Shown one piece after another: positions 16,023 to 24,535 of a stretch of DNA of 45,258 nucleotides (within the stretch, counting starts at the first letter, position 1; each line of letters begins with the position of its first letter). Both the position numbers and the translations under genes were made by a program. The notes beneath the pieces were generated by a model. That model worked only from the letters and a program-made list of their open reading frames with translations. It was not told where the DNA came from and did no database searches. The stretch is from Acidobacteriota bacterium (GTDB taxonomy: Bacteria > Acidobacteriota > Terriglobia > Bryobacterales > UBA6623). Location: the NCBI GenBank assembly GCA_027624045.1, contig JAQBUE010000019.1, positions 1-45,258 on the forward strand. Reading direction: 5' to 3'.

Positions 16023-17021
16023 CTATAAGCCGTCGCGCACCGGCCCCGTCAGTGTGTGCAGGAAAGCGATCAACGCTTCCTTCTCCGCGTTGGTGAGCCG
16101 TAACGGCAGGAGTTCGCGGTCAATCCAGGGGTTTCGGTTGCCTCCGCGATTGTAGTAGTCCACTACGTCGTTGAGCTTCGCAAGACTGCCGTCGTGCATG
16201 TAAGGAGCGCGGTCGGCGACGTTGCGCAAGGTCGGCGTCTTGAAGGAACCGCGATCAATCTCCCGTCCCGTGAACTCAAAACGGCCCAGGTCCACCAACT
16301 CGCCGTTCTTCCAAGCGATGCCGGTGTTGCGGAACTTCTCGTCGGTGAGGTTTGTCCCGAGATGACAATCCGTGCAATTGCCCTTTCCGCGAAAGATCTC
16401 CAGGCCCTGCTTCTCCAATTCCGTCAGCACTTCCATTTCGCCGCTGACATAGCGGTCATAGCGGGAATTCCCCGAAAGAATGGTGCGTACGTAGCTCGCC
16501 AAAGCGTGCGAAACGTTTCGCTCACTGATAGGGTTCTGGAAAGCGCGCTCGAACTCCGCCACGTAGTCGGCGTCCTGCCGTAGCCGTGCGACAACTTCCT
16601 GCATCGTCATGTCCATCTCTTTCTCATTGATGATGGGCTGCAGGACCTGCTCTTCGAGCGTCGCGATGCGCCCGTCCCAGAAAAACGCCTTGCCGTAGCC
16701 ACGATTCAAAATCGCGGGAACGCGCCGATTGCCGGTGCGTCCGAACACGCCTTCGGCTAGCGGTTTCTCATCGGTAAAGTGCCGTTTTGGGTCGTGGCAT
16801 GTCGAGCACGCAACCATACCGTCGCGGGACAGCCGCTTCTCATCGAAGAGCCGCCGGCCCAGTTCGACCTTCTCGACCGTCAGCGGGTTGTCTTTCGCAA
16901 TCGGCAAGTAAGCGTCGAGACCAAGGGGAATCTCAAGCTCGGCGGCGGGCGTTACAGTAGCGGCCAGCAGAGCGATCGCAAGGCCCGTAGCAAGTGTCCG
17001 CATACCCATGGCTGCCATCAT
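16023..17021 (-). CDS. di-heme cytochrome c peroxidase / MauG family protein
   Basis: Two haem c motifs are present, CSTCH (about residue 71) and CTDCH (about residue 215), with family segments FFWDGRIATLEEQVLQPI and APYMHDGSLAKLNDVVDYYN. These proteins reduce H2O2 with electrons from a small cytochrome, or carry out MauG-like oxidations, in the periplasm. The ATG at 17021 gives a good signal peptide (RTLATGLAIALLAATVTPAA); the longer frame to 17090 would overlap the upstream gene and add a non-signal-like tail. It lies about 50 bp downstream of the TolB-like gene on the same strand, so co-transcription is likely. Confidence 0.92.
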   Translation of the reverse strand: MMAAMGMRTLATGLAIALLAATVTPAAELEIPLGLDAYLPIAKDNPLTVEKVELGRRLFDEKRLSRDGMVACSTCHDPKRHFTDEKPLAEGVFGRTGNRRVPAILNRGYGKAFFWDGRIATLEEQVLQPIINEKEMDMTMQEVVARLRQDADYVAEFERAFQNPISERNVSHALASYVRTILSGNSRYDRYVSGEMEVLTELEKQGLEIFRGKGNCTDCHLGTNLTDEKFRNTGIAWKNGELVDLGRFEFTGREIDRGSFKTPTLRNVADRAPYMHDGSLAKLNDVVDYYNRGGNRNPWIDRELLPLRLTNAEKEALIAFLHTLTGPVRDGL

Positions 17022-17070
17022 TCTCGCCGACGAATCCTCATGATGGAAGTGATGCGAGGCACGTTTGGGC

Positions 17071-18888
17071 CTAGCGCACAGTTTGCTCATGCGGCAGAAA
17101 TCCGGTCATGACCCAGACTTCCGACTGCTGCTCGCCGGCGGCGAAAGCGATGCGGCGACCTTTGGGGTCGAGGCGGAAACCGCCGGTGTGGTTGATTTGG
17201 ATCGGTAGTTGCTCTGGTTTGGCGCCGCTCACAGCAATTTTCCAGATCGACGGTGTCGGTTCGCCCGGCGCGCCGACGAGCAACGCTGAACCGTCGGGGA
17301 GCCATTCGACGCCGTTGAGTACGGCGTTGCGGGCGGTGAGAAGCTTGCGCGGCGCACCGCCGCCCACAGGAAGCAGTTGCAGGATTTCAGTCTTTTCGAT
17401 AGCGGGGTCTCGGGTGGCAAAGGCGAGCGAGCGGCCGTCGGGGGAAAGGGCCAAGTCGTGGATCGGTAATGCAGCGGGCGAACTGTGAAGCGTTTCCTCC
17501 TCGTAGGTTTCGATAACCATCCGGCGGATGCTGAAACCCTGCGCGGAATCTTCGTGGATGTAGTAGATGGCCTTCCCGTCCGGGGACCAGACTCCTTCAA
17601 ACCCCCTGAAGTTGGTGCTGCGCTCGCGGACGAGAGGCGTGGTCTCCCCCGTCGTTGCGTTGACGGTGAAGAGCCCCGCGCGGCTCTTACCATCGCTCCC
17701 GCTGACGAGCAGCGACTCACCGCCGGGAGCCCATCGCAGACGCTCCATGTAAGCCAGCTTGGGGCTGACTGTGTGCTCTTTGCCCCCCTCAAAATCGCGG
17801 ATCGAGATAACCCGCGATTCCTGCGCGTAGTTCTCAGTGCCCCAGCGTGAGAGATAGGCGAGGCGGCGTCCGTCGGGCGACCACGCCGGAGCGGTATTGG
17901 CGCCTGTCAAACGTCCTTGAACAATGACAGGTTCGCCTCGGACTCCCGCGGCGTCTTCTTCCAGCGCGGCAGTGTAAACATCGGAATGTCCGGTGCGCAG
18001 GCCGTAATAGAAAGCTCCTTGGCTGGTGATACCCATCGGCAGAAAGCGGCCCAGCTCTTTCTTAAGCAATCGAGGCGGGCCGGCAGCCTCGCCGGCGGCG
18101 ACCGGAATTATCCATGCATCCATTGTTCCAGCTCGGTCGCTGGCGAAGACCACGAATTTCCCATCGGGCGTCCACGCAGGAAAGATATCATTCGAGGGCG
18201 CATCGATCAGCTTGACCTCGCTGCTGCCATCGGCGGATAGCAGGAAGATGTCACGCGCGTCCGAACCTTCCTTTGTCGTTGAGTCGTAGACAATGAAGCG
18301 GCCATCCGGCGAGAACTCCATCTTCTTCGGATAAACCCAGTTCAGCGATTTGAGAACCTGTATCGAGCCATCGCGGGCGGAAACGAGCGCGATCTGACTG
18401 ATGTTGTCTTTGCGGAAAAGCAGGGTCAGGATCTGTTCGCCGTCCGGAGACCACGAACACGGCTGGACGAACCCAGCTTCCGGATTGCGTATGAGGACAC
18501 GCGGCTCCCCGGGCTCGACACGGCCCTCCGAATCAGCCAACGCAACAAGCCGCAACTCATAGAATTCCTCTTCGTTGAACCAGGCGTAGGCGACGCGGCT
18601 GCTGTCCGGCGAAATGGCCGAGAAGTAGGCGAATTGCTTGGACCCGGGCGGATTGCTGGTGAGGCGAATCTTGTCGTTGTCCGCGAGATCGAGGACGGCG
18701 AGATCGCCCGTCTCGACATCCACGAGGGAAAGGTAGCGGCCATCGAGCGAGGGTGCGCCGAGAAGATTCGTCTTCGCATCAGCCCAGACGGAGCGGACGC
18801 TTGGTACGAGGGCGACGCCGGCGTCCGCGGCGAACAGCGGGACCGGGAGGAGTAGCAGTAAGGGACCGAACCGCTTCAGGCTTCTCAT
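17071..18888 (-). CDS. TolB-like WD40/PD40 beta-propeller protein
   Basis: The 605-residue protein has a signal peptide (LLLLLPVPLFAADAG) and repeated PD40-type blades with the SPDGxxIxY/F signature throughout (FSPDGRFIVYDSTTKEG, WTPDGKFVVFASDRAG, WSPDGKAIYYIHED, LSPDGRSLAFATRD). The fold resembles TolB and the N-terminal propeller of prolyl oligopeptidases, but no peptidase domain follows, so it is probably a periplasmic binding or scaffold protein. It is the first gene of a likely two-gene unit with the di-heme peroxidase. Specific ligands are unknown. Confidence 0.85.
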   Translation of the reverse strand: MRSLKRFGPLLLLLPVPLFAADAGVALVPSVRSVWADAKTNLLGAPSLDGRYLSLVDVETGDLAVLDLADNDKIRLTSNPPGSKQFAYFSAISPDSSRVAYAWFNEEEFYELRLVALADSEGRVEPGEPRVLIRNPEAGFVQPCSWSPDGEQILTLLFRKDNISQIALVSARDGSIQVLKSLNWVYPKKMEFSPDGRFIVYDSTTKEGSDARDIFLLSADGSSEVKLIDAPSNDIFPAWTPDGKFVVFASDRAGTMDAWIIPVAAGEAAGPPRLLKKELGRFLPMGITSQGAFYYGLRTGHSDVYTAALEEDAAGVRGEPVIVQGRLTGANTAPAWSPDGRRLAYLSRWGTENYAQESRVISIRDFEGGKEHTVSPKLAYMERLRWAPGGESLLVSGSDGKSRAGLFTVNATTGETTPLVRERSTNFRGFEGVWSPDGKAIYYIHEDSAQGFSIRRMVIETYEEETLHSSPAALPIHDLALSPDGRSLAFATRDPAIEKTEILQLLPVGGGAPRKLLTARNAVLNGVEWLPDGSALLVGAPGEPTPSIWKIAVSGAKPEQLPIQINHTGGFRLDPKGRRIAFAAGEQQSEVWVMTGFLPHEQTVR

Positions 18889-19114
18889 GGTGGATTTCGC
18901 CCGGTATGAACGCGGCCTCGGAGAGTTTCAAACCGCGCTGAACCCATTCTAACGCCCATAACGGCAGGAGTGGCGTGGGGTGGTTCAGCAAAGCGACGGA
19001 GGCAACGATTCAGCGATACAATCGTACGAAGCGCATGGGCGGAAGGGGCTGGCTTGGCTTCACGCCGCGGCACAAAACTGACTCCACCTTCTCGGTCCAC
19101 TAGTATTGCTCACC

Positions 19115-20053
19115 ATGATGGAGCCATTGGAAAGACAGCGTCCAGACCAATACCGCACCGTGGTCAAGCGACCATCTGACTTTGATGCGTTCTGGGATGA
19201 TCTGCTGTCACAGGCGGCACTCATTCCGCTGAATCCATCAGTCGAACGAGTTTCGCTACGTTCCACGCCGGAAGTGGACGTCTATCTTGTACACTACGAC
19301 AGCCTTGGCGGCGTACGGATCGCTGGTTGGTATTGCCTTCCCCATGAACGATCCGGCAAGCTGCCCGCGATCGTCTACATGCCGGGCTACGTCGGGGAGC
19401 CATCGATTCCACGCGAGAACGCCCGGAACGGATATGCGACGTTCGGCTTCATCCACCGCGGAAAGCTTCGCAGTAACGGGCAGTTCAACCCGGGCTACCC
19501 CGGGCTGCTGACGCACAATATCGTCGACCGCCAAACGTACTCCTACCGAGGCATTTACATCGACGCCGCCCGAGCGATCGACTTTCTGCTTTCATGCGAC
19601 GACGTTGACCACACCCGGATCGGTGTTACCGGTGGCAGCCAAGGAGGTGGGTTGACGATCACCACCGCCGCGTTGCGTCCGGAAGTCCGTGCGGCCGTCG
19701 CAGCGGCGCCATTCCCATGCGGGTTCATGGATGCCGTTGCACTGGGCAATACATATCCGTATCAGGAAATCCGCGACTATCTGCACTTGTATCCAGAGCG
19801 GAGAACCGCGGTGGAACAGACGCTGGCCTACTTCGACGGGATCAACTTCGCACCTCGGGTGACGTGCCCCATCATTGTCCACATTGGCTTGCAGGACAAC
19901 GTGTGCCCGGCCGAAACTGGGTTTACGGCTTTCCAGGCGATTTCTTCGGAGCACAAACAGATTTATCCCTACGAGGGACACGGACACGATGCCGGCCGAG
20001 TGGAGCTTCGCGAAACTGTTGACGCTTTTTTTAGAACCCACCTGCAAGCGTGA
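19115..20053 (+). CDS. acetylxylan esterase / cephalosporin-C deacetylase family hydrolase
   Basis: This alpha/beta-hydrolase of the AXE1/CAH family has a complete triad: nucleophile Ser in GVTGGSQGG, Asp in GLQDNVCP and His in YEGHGHD, at about residues 178, 264 and 292 when counted from the TTG at 19106. The usual N-terminal RPSDFDAFWDDLL and YRGIYIDAARAIDFLL segments are present. Family enzymes remove acetyl groups from xylo-oligosaccharides or other small acetyl esters. No signal peptide is seen, so a cytoplasmic location is likely. The ATG at 19115 or 19118 is the probable start; a TTG at 19106 is possible. The next gene is a degenerate paralogue only 11 bp downstream, implying co-transcription. 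Confidence 0.88.
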   Translation: MMEPLERQRPDQYRTVVKRPSDFDAFWDDLLSQAALIPLNPSVERVSLRSTPEVDVYLVHYDSLGGVRIAGWYCLPHERSGKLPAIVYMPGYVGEPSIPRENARNGYATFGFIHRGKLRSNGQFNPGYPGLLTHNIVDRQTYSYRGIYIDAARAIDFLLSCDDVDHTRIGVTGGSQGGGLTITTAALRPEVRAAVAAAPFPCGFMDAVALGNTYPYQEIRDYLHLYPERRTAVEQTLAYFDGINFAPRVTCPIIVHIGLQDNVCPAETGFTAFQAISSEHKQIYPYEGHGHDAGRVELRETVDAFFRTHLQA

Positions 20054-20064
20054 CCGAGTAACCT

Positions 20065-20937
20065 ATGCCTCATCGATCCCGACCTCAGGACTTCGACGAC
20101 TACTGGCGACGGGTCCGCCGTGAATTGGATGAGACCGCGATCGCGTCTGAACAGGAGCATGTCCCGATCCGGTCTACTGAGTTCTGCGACTGCTATCTGG
20201 TGCGCTTCACGAGCATAGGCCCCTACCGGCTGTTCGGGTACTTGAGCATTCCCCACGGCGACGGACCGTTCCCTGCCATCCTCGCTGGACCCCGCTATCG
20301 TAGCGTCGTCGAGTTGCTGTTCCAGGGTGAGGCCAACGAGAAGCGCAGCCGGTTTGTGATGTTCTCGACCGCGGGGCGGGGACAGCGTCACGCGGATGAA
20401 CCATTCGCGGCGGAGTACCCGGGTCTGGTAACCGAAGGGATTGATTCACCGGAATCTTACATCTATCGCGGTATCGTTGCCGACTGGGCTCGAGCCGCCG
20501 ACTACCTGCTGGCGCGACCCGAGGTTGATCGCGGTCGAGTGACAGCCGTCAGCCGCGACAGCCTGCCGATCGTCGCTGCTGCCTTGCGGCCGGAACTAAC
20601 ACACGTTGTCGCCCAGCCCGGCAGCTTCTTCCAGGTGACAGACAAAGCATCGGGGGAACTCGACGACTATCTTCGAATGTTTCCAGACAAGCGCGACTTG
20701 GTTGAGCGAACGCTTTCGTATTTTGATCCTCTGCATTTCGCGCCTGCTGTGCGCGCTCGAACACTACTTTGGGGAGATCCCGCTACTCTCGGTCCGCTTT
20801 CCGGGTCAATAGCTGGAGAGACGGATATTCAGCCAACGGACCCCTCGCAGTACAAGGAAGGGGTGTTCGAGGAGTGTTGGCTTTCGGAGCAGCTCGGTTT
20901 CGCGGAGCCCATCCTGCCACGCTGTTGGCAGCGGTAA
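20065..20937 (+). CDS. catalytically degenerate acetylxylan-esterase-like protein
   Basis: The 290-residue protein is a full-length-scale paralogue of the preceding esterase (RPQDFDDYW, AEYPGLVTEGI, YIYRGIVADWARAADYLLARPEV). At the nucleophile elbow, GVTGGSQGG is replaced by TAVSRDSLP, which puts Asp165 where Ser should be. The C-terminal GHGHD segment carrying the catalytic His is absent. The open frame is intact, and sequence between the lost residues remains conserved, which argues for selection rather than decay. It may be a non-catalytic subunit or regulator of the upstream enzyme (the family is oligomeric), or an early pseudogene. Spacing of 11 bp suggests translational coupling. Confidence 0.75.
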   Translation: MPHRSRPQDFDDYWRRVRRELDETAIASEQEHVPIRSTEFCDCYLVRFTSIGPYRLFGYLSIPHGDGPFPAILAGPRYRSVVELLFQGEANEKRSRFVMFSTAGRGQRHADEPFAAEYPGLVTEGIDSPESYIYRGIVADWARAADYLLARPEVDRGRVTAVSRDSLPIVAAALRPELTHVVAQPGSFFQVTDKASGELDDYLRMFPDKRDLVERTLSYFDPLHFAPAVRARTLLWGDPATLGPLSGSIAGETDIQPTDPSQYKEGVFEECWLSEQLGFAEPILPRCWQR

Positions 20938-20950
20938 CGCCGGGGTAGAG

Positions 20951-21427
20951 TTACTCCTCCACGCGCTCGATGCGCAGAGCTTGCGAACCTTGGGTCCGGA
21001 TGCGGCCACAGGCCTCCGCGAAGTCAACCCAGTCGTACTTCCAATCACCGGGAATCCGCGCAAACAGACTACCGAAGCTTCGGACGCCCTCCGCGCCGCG
21101 CAATGTCACACCACGGCCAAAGGCAAAGAGAACCTCAGCGACTGGTTCGCCGTTGCTGGTGACCGGTGCCCCCGCATCCGACCAGTAGAGGATCTCTCCG
21201 GGTAGCGGCAGTTGCGTCCGCTGCTCTTCCGGAGCCGGCTGGTATTCGTCGAGCAGCACAAACGCCTCCATGCCCGAGTAGCGGCCGTGGATCAAATCGT
21301 GTTCAATCGGCAGCATGTTCCAAACCAGTTCGCATGTTCGGGGGGCCTCGTCATCGAGCAATTCGGCAACTACCGATTCACCGGTCTTCACAAAGCTCAA
21401 ACGAATGTGGCGTCGAGATGTAGTCAT
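20951..21427 (-). CDS. DUF3830 (cyclophilin-like fold) protein
   Basis: The 158-residue protein matches the DUF3830 pattern: a short cyclophilin-like beta-barrel with IRLSFVKTGESVVAELLDDE, APRTCELVWNMLPIE, LLPGEILYWSDAG-like strand order and FGRGVTLRG. Proteins of this family often sit beside amidohydrolases, but no activity is established to my knowledge. There is no signal peptide. It lies 58 bp downstream of the D-aminoacylase-like gene on the same strand, probably in one transcript. Confidence 0.8.
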   Translation of the reverse strand: MTTSRRHIRLSFVKTGESVVAELLDDEAPRTCELVWNMLPIEHDLIHGRYSGMEAFVLLDEYQPAPEEQRTQLPLPGEILYWSDAGAPVTSNGEPVAEVLFAFGRGVTLRGAEGVRSFGSLFARIPGDWKYDWVDFAEACGRIRTQGSQALRIERVEE

Positions 21428-21485
21428 AGCCTTCTCCCATTCTGCCCCCTAGCCATAAGGGCTCGCCCGCGGGTCTTCATTCCTC

Positions 21486-23204
21486 TCAGGGTTCGCGGCC
21501 TTCGCGTCCCTTCCATCCCGGTCCTCGCACGAAACGCCCTGGCGTGGCTCCAGTGTGTTCGCCATCGTTGACGACGTGGCCGCCGTTGACGAAGACGTGA
21601 AGCATGCCGGTCGAAAACTGGTGAGGCTCCGTATAAGTAGCGCGGTCCTGGATGGTCTTTGGATCGAAGACGAGGACGTCCGCGTAGTAGCCTTCTCGCA
21701 ACATGCCGCGGCGATCAAGCTTGAGATTCGCGGCCGGCAATGCAGCCATCTTACGCACAGCCTCCTCAAGGCTCAGCGCGTTTTCCTCGCGAACGTACTT
21801 GGCCAGTATCCGGGGAAAGCTCCCATAGGCTCGTGGATGGATATGCGTCTTCAAGAAGATGCCTTCGGGCGCGACGGCGGGAGAATCTGTGCAGAAGCTC
21901 ATCCAGGGAATCGGGATTTTCTTGCTCACATTCTCCTCGCTCATTGAGAAGCCAACGGACATCACGCGGCTGTCGTCCTTGATGATGAGGTCCATGGCTG
22001 CTTCCTCGGGTGACGTGCGCCACAGTTCGGCGATCTCCGCGATCGTCTTACCGTTCAGGTGCTTGAGATCGGGATTCTTTAGACCTACAACCATGTAACC
22101 GCTGGGGCCTCCTACTCCGAGATAAAGGTTCTCCCAGTCATCCGCGGGCGTGAGCATCTCGCGGGCGATGCGTTTGCGTAGCGCGGGATCTTTTAGCCGA
22201 CGGACGCGCGCCTCTTGACCCCCTTCGCCGACCCAGGGTGGCATCGCGGCGGTGAGACCGCCGGACCCGGCGTTGTAGGGATAGACATCCGCGGTGATCT
22301 CAAGACCCTCCCCGCGGGCCCGCTCGATCATCGCGATCGCTTCGCCCAGTTTCGGCGCATTCTCTCGTCCCACTGCTTTCAGGTGATAGACCTCGGCGCG
22401 AATGCCGGCCTCGCGCGCAATCGCGATCACCTCGCCGACGCCGTCAAGCAGCCGCGGACCGGAGAAGCGGATGTGGGAAGCATATAGGCCGTCGTGATCC
22501 GCGGCCACCTTGGCGAGTTCGATCAGCTCGTTCGTGTCGGCAAAAGGCCCCGGCACCTGCATCAAGGCGGACGCAACGCCCATGGCGCCTTGCTCCATCG
22601 CCTGTTGCACGAGCGTCCGCATCCGTTTGAGTTCCTCGGGAGACGGTGGACGGTTCTCTTGGCCTAGTTCATGTATGCGGACTGTTGTCGCTCCGACAAA
22701 CGAAGCGACATTCGGTGAGACGCCGCGAGTTTCGAGGTGCTGGAGATACTCCTCGAGTGTCGTCCAGGCGAAATCGTAGGGGATATCATCGCCACGTGCC
22801 CGCAAATCTTCTCTGACCGCGTCGTTGAGCGGCCCCATGGAGCGGCCCTCGCCCATTACCTCGAGGGTGATCCCCTGATACATGTCGCTCTTGGCTCGAC
22901 CATCGGCCAGGATGGTCTCCTGGGTGTGACTCATCATGTTGATGAAGCCGGGAGTGACGGCCAATCCAGTGGCATCAATCTCAGTTTCCGCGCGGCTGTC
23001 GGTTAAGTTGCCAATGGCAGCGATGGTGTCATCGGCTATGGCTAGATCGGCTTTGACTGCGGAATGGCCAGTGCCGTCGTAGATGAAGCCGTTGCGGATG
23101 ATGACATCGTACTCGGTGGGACTGGAGCAGGATGCGCCTGCCAGCAGCATTGCAGCGGTCCCAAGAAGAAGCAGCCCACTGTCGCGATAACTTCCCATCC
23201 ACAT
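21486..23204 (-). CDS. N-acyl-D-amino-acid deacylase-like amidohydrolase, probable lipoprotein
   Basis: The protein belongs to the D-aminoacylase branch of the amidohydrolase superfamily, whose members hydrolyse N-acyl-D-amino acids. It has IIRNGFIYDGTG, IDATGLAVTPGFIN, AVYHLK-type His segment (AEVYHLKAVG), YASHIRFSG, SFCTDSP and the THIHPRAYGSFPRIL segment typical of this group. The usual HxH motif reads MMSH (first His replaced by Met), and the GNCG cysteine motif reads GEGR. The ATG at 23204 (or 23198) is chosen because a lipoprotein-like signal (LLLLGTAAMLLAGASC) follows; the longer frame to 23366 adds an unlikely leader. It is likely co-transcribed with the DUF3830 gene. Confidence 0.88.
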   Translation of the reverse strand: MWMGSYRDSGLLLLGTAAMLLAGASCSSPTEYDVIIRNGFIYDGTGHSAVKADLAIADDTIAAIGNLTDSRAETEIDATGLAVTPGFINMMSHTQETILADGRAKSDMYQGITLEVMGEGRSMGPLNDAVREDLRARGDDIPYDFAWTTLEEYLQHLETRGVSPNVASFVGATTVRIHELGQENRPPSPEELKRMRTLVQQAMEQGAMGVASALMQVPGPFADTNELIELAKVAADHDGLYASHIRFSGPRLLDGVGEVIAIAREAGIRAEVYHLKAVGRENAPKLGEAIAMIERARGEGLEITADVYPYNAGSGGLTAAMPPWVGEGGQEARVRRLKDPALRKRIAREMLTPADDWENLYLGVGGPSGYMVVGLKNPDLKHLNGKTIAEIAELWRTSPEEAAMDLIIKDDSRVMSVGFSMSEENVSKKIPIPWMSFCTDSPAVAPEGIFLKTHIHPRAYGSFPRILAKYVREENALSLEEAVRKMAALPAANLKLDRRGMLREGYYADVLVFDPKTIQDRATYTEPHQFSTGMLHVFVNGGHVVNDGEHTGATPGRFVRGPGWKGREGREP

Positions 23205-23211
23205 CGTAGAG

Positions 23212-23243
23212 CCAGTGTAGCGCGGTGCCAGCGTAGCGCGGAA
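23212..23243. repeat. tandem 16-bp repeat upstream of the D-aminoacylase-like gene
   Basis: The unit CCAGYGTAGCGCGG plus two bases occurs twice head-to-tail (23212-23227 and 23228-23243), starting 8 bp before the preferred ATG. It may be a slippage duplication or a paired binding site over the translation start region. Confidence 0.45.
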
Positions 23244-23407
23244 GAGGTTGATCCTACCATCTCTGCTGACACCCGAAGCACATCCCAAAGCGTTCCGATC
23301 CGATCCGGTCTTATGCTTCGAGTAGGCTGCGGAAACGGCTCGCGTAGGTCCAGGCGCCATCGACAAGCAGAACGAGCGGACTGATCAGCTTTAGAATAGA
23401 TGGTTCT

Positions 23408-24169
23408 GTGGACTCTTCCGTTCTTCTGCTACACGCCGCTGTCCTGATAGCCGCACTCGTTCAAGCGGCAACGGGCGTTGGTTTCGGCCTGATCGCCGCT
23501 CCCATCATCCTGATGGTCATTAACGCCGGATCGGCAATCCAAGTCACCATCCTGCTGAGCCTGCTCGTGGCGCTGATCCTTGCACCGCCGCTCTACAAGC
23601 AATCGCCAAAGCCGCTCCTGTTCCGATTCGTTTTGGGAACGCTCATTGGTTTGCCCATCGGCATCTTCGTCTTTATGTCGGTCAGCATCACCGCCCTCAA
23701 GCTCGGCGTCGGGGTTTGCGTCGTGCTGACGGCCAGCGCCGTGGTTCGTGGCTCCATCGGGAACCGGAAAGACAAGCAACAGACCGGCAACAGCGTCTAC
23801 GATGTGCTGGCCGGGATCCTATCCGGCGCGATGAGCGTAAGTCTCGCGATGCCGGGTCCCCCCGCGGCTGCCCGCATGGCGGTGCTTGCGCTTCCCAAAG
23901 AGGCAATTCGCGCGACAAGCCTTGTGCTGTTCACCTTCTCCTACACCGCGGCCATCGCATTTCAAGGGGCTCTTGTCGGTGTCTCCGGGGACACTCTGTC
24001 GCTGACCTTATCGCTCACGCCCGCCGCATTGGTCGGTATCTACATTGGCCGCAAGGCCGTCGCCTGGATCAGCGAACGTACGTTTCGCTGGCTCATCGCC
24101 GCGATCCTCAGTAGCACCGCCGTGAGCCTGCTGATCCATTCCTTCCGAAACCTTCTCGATCATGCCTAG
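23408..24169 (+). CDS. TauE/SafE (TSUP) family membrane transporter
   Basis: The 253-residue protein is almost entirely hydrophobic, with about eight TM helices in two internal halves. The hallmark AATGVGFGLIAAPIIL is near the N-terminus and MSVSLAMPGPPAA is at the start of the second half, corresponding to the TSUP repeat. The family exports or imports sulfite, sulfonates and other small organic anions; the substrate here is not predictable. The start is GTG 23408; the nearby ATG at 23400 is out of frame. It is divergent from the D-aminoacylase-like gene. Confidence 0.88.
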   Translation: MDSSVLLLHAAVLIAALVQAATGVGFGLIAAPIILMVINAGSAIQVTILLSLLVALILAPPLYKQSPKPLLFRFVLGTLIGLPIGIFVFMSVSITALKLGVGVCVVLTASAVVRGSIGNRKDKQQTGNSVYDVLAGILSGAMSVSLAMPGPPAAARMAVLALPKEAIRATSLVLFTFSYTAAIAFQGALVGVSGDTLSLTLSLTPAALVGIYIGRKAVAWISERTFRWLIAAILSSTAVSLLIHSFRNLLDHA

Positions 24170-24292
24170 CTTGCGTCTCGGCCCCTGGGACAACTCGAGA
24201 GGATTCCCTTTCGTTCGCGGTGCCATGGGCTTTGCGCGAAGGGAGGCCTTTGCCATTTGTTCGCCTAAATGATACGATGCCGAATCAAGGAT

Positions 24293-24474
24293 TGTGGAAA
24301 ATGTTCCGTGATCGCTTTGCAATGATGGCTCGCAAGTAACTGAAAACAAATGAGTTGCTATCCATATTTTAACCTCATAGATATCCACAGGTTTTCCACG
24401 GGCGTCAACCTCCCTTAAACAGGGAGCCAAAGCGTCGTCATGAGCTGGAACGTTCGGAAAGCGCGTAATCCACA
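24293..24474. promoter_or_regulatory. cluster of DnaA-box-like sites upstream of dnaB
   Basis: Three 9-mers match TTATCCACA with one mismatch: TTTTCCACA (minus strand, 24293-24301), ATATCCACA (24381-24389) and TAATCCACA (24466-24474). Weaker ones with two mismatches are CTATCCATA (24358-24366) and TTTTCCACG (24392-24400). Around 24340-24400 the sequence is more A+T-rich than its surroundings. The 366-bp gap could be a replication origin or a DnaA-regulated promoter of dnaB. No dnaA or dnaN is in the window. Confidence 0.4.
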
Positions 24475-24535
24475 GCGCAAGTTCCTGTAATCGTTAGACG
24501 TAAGAACTTCGGTTCAACACGACGGGTATTCGGGT

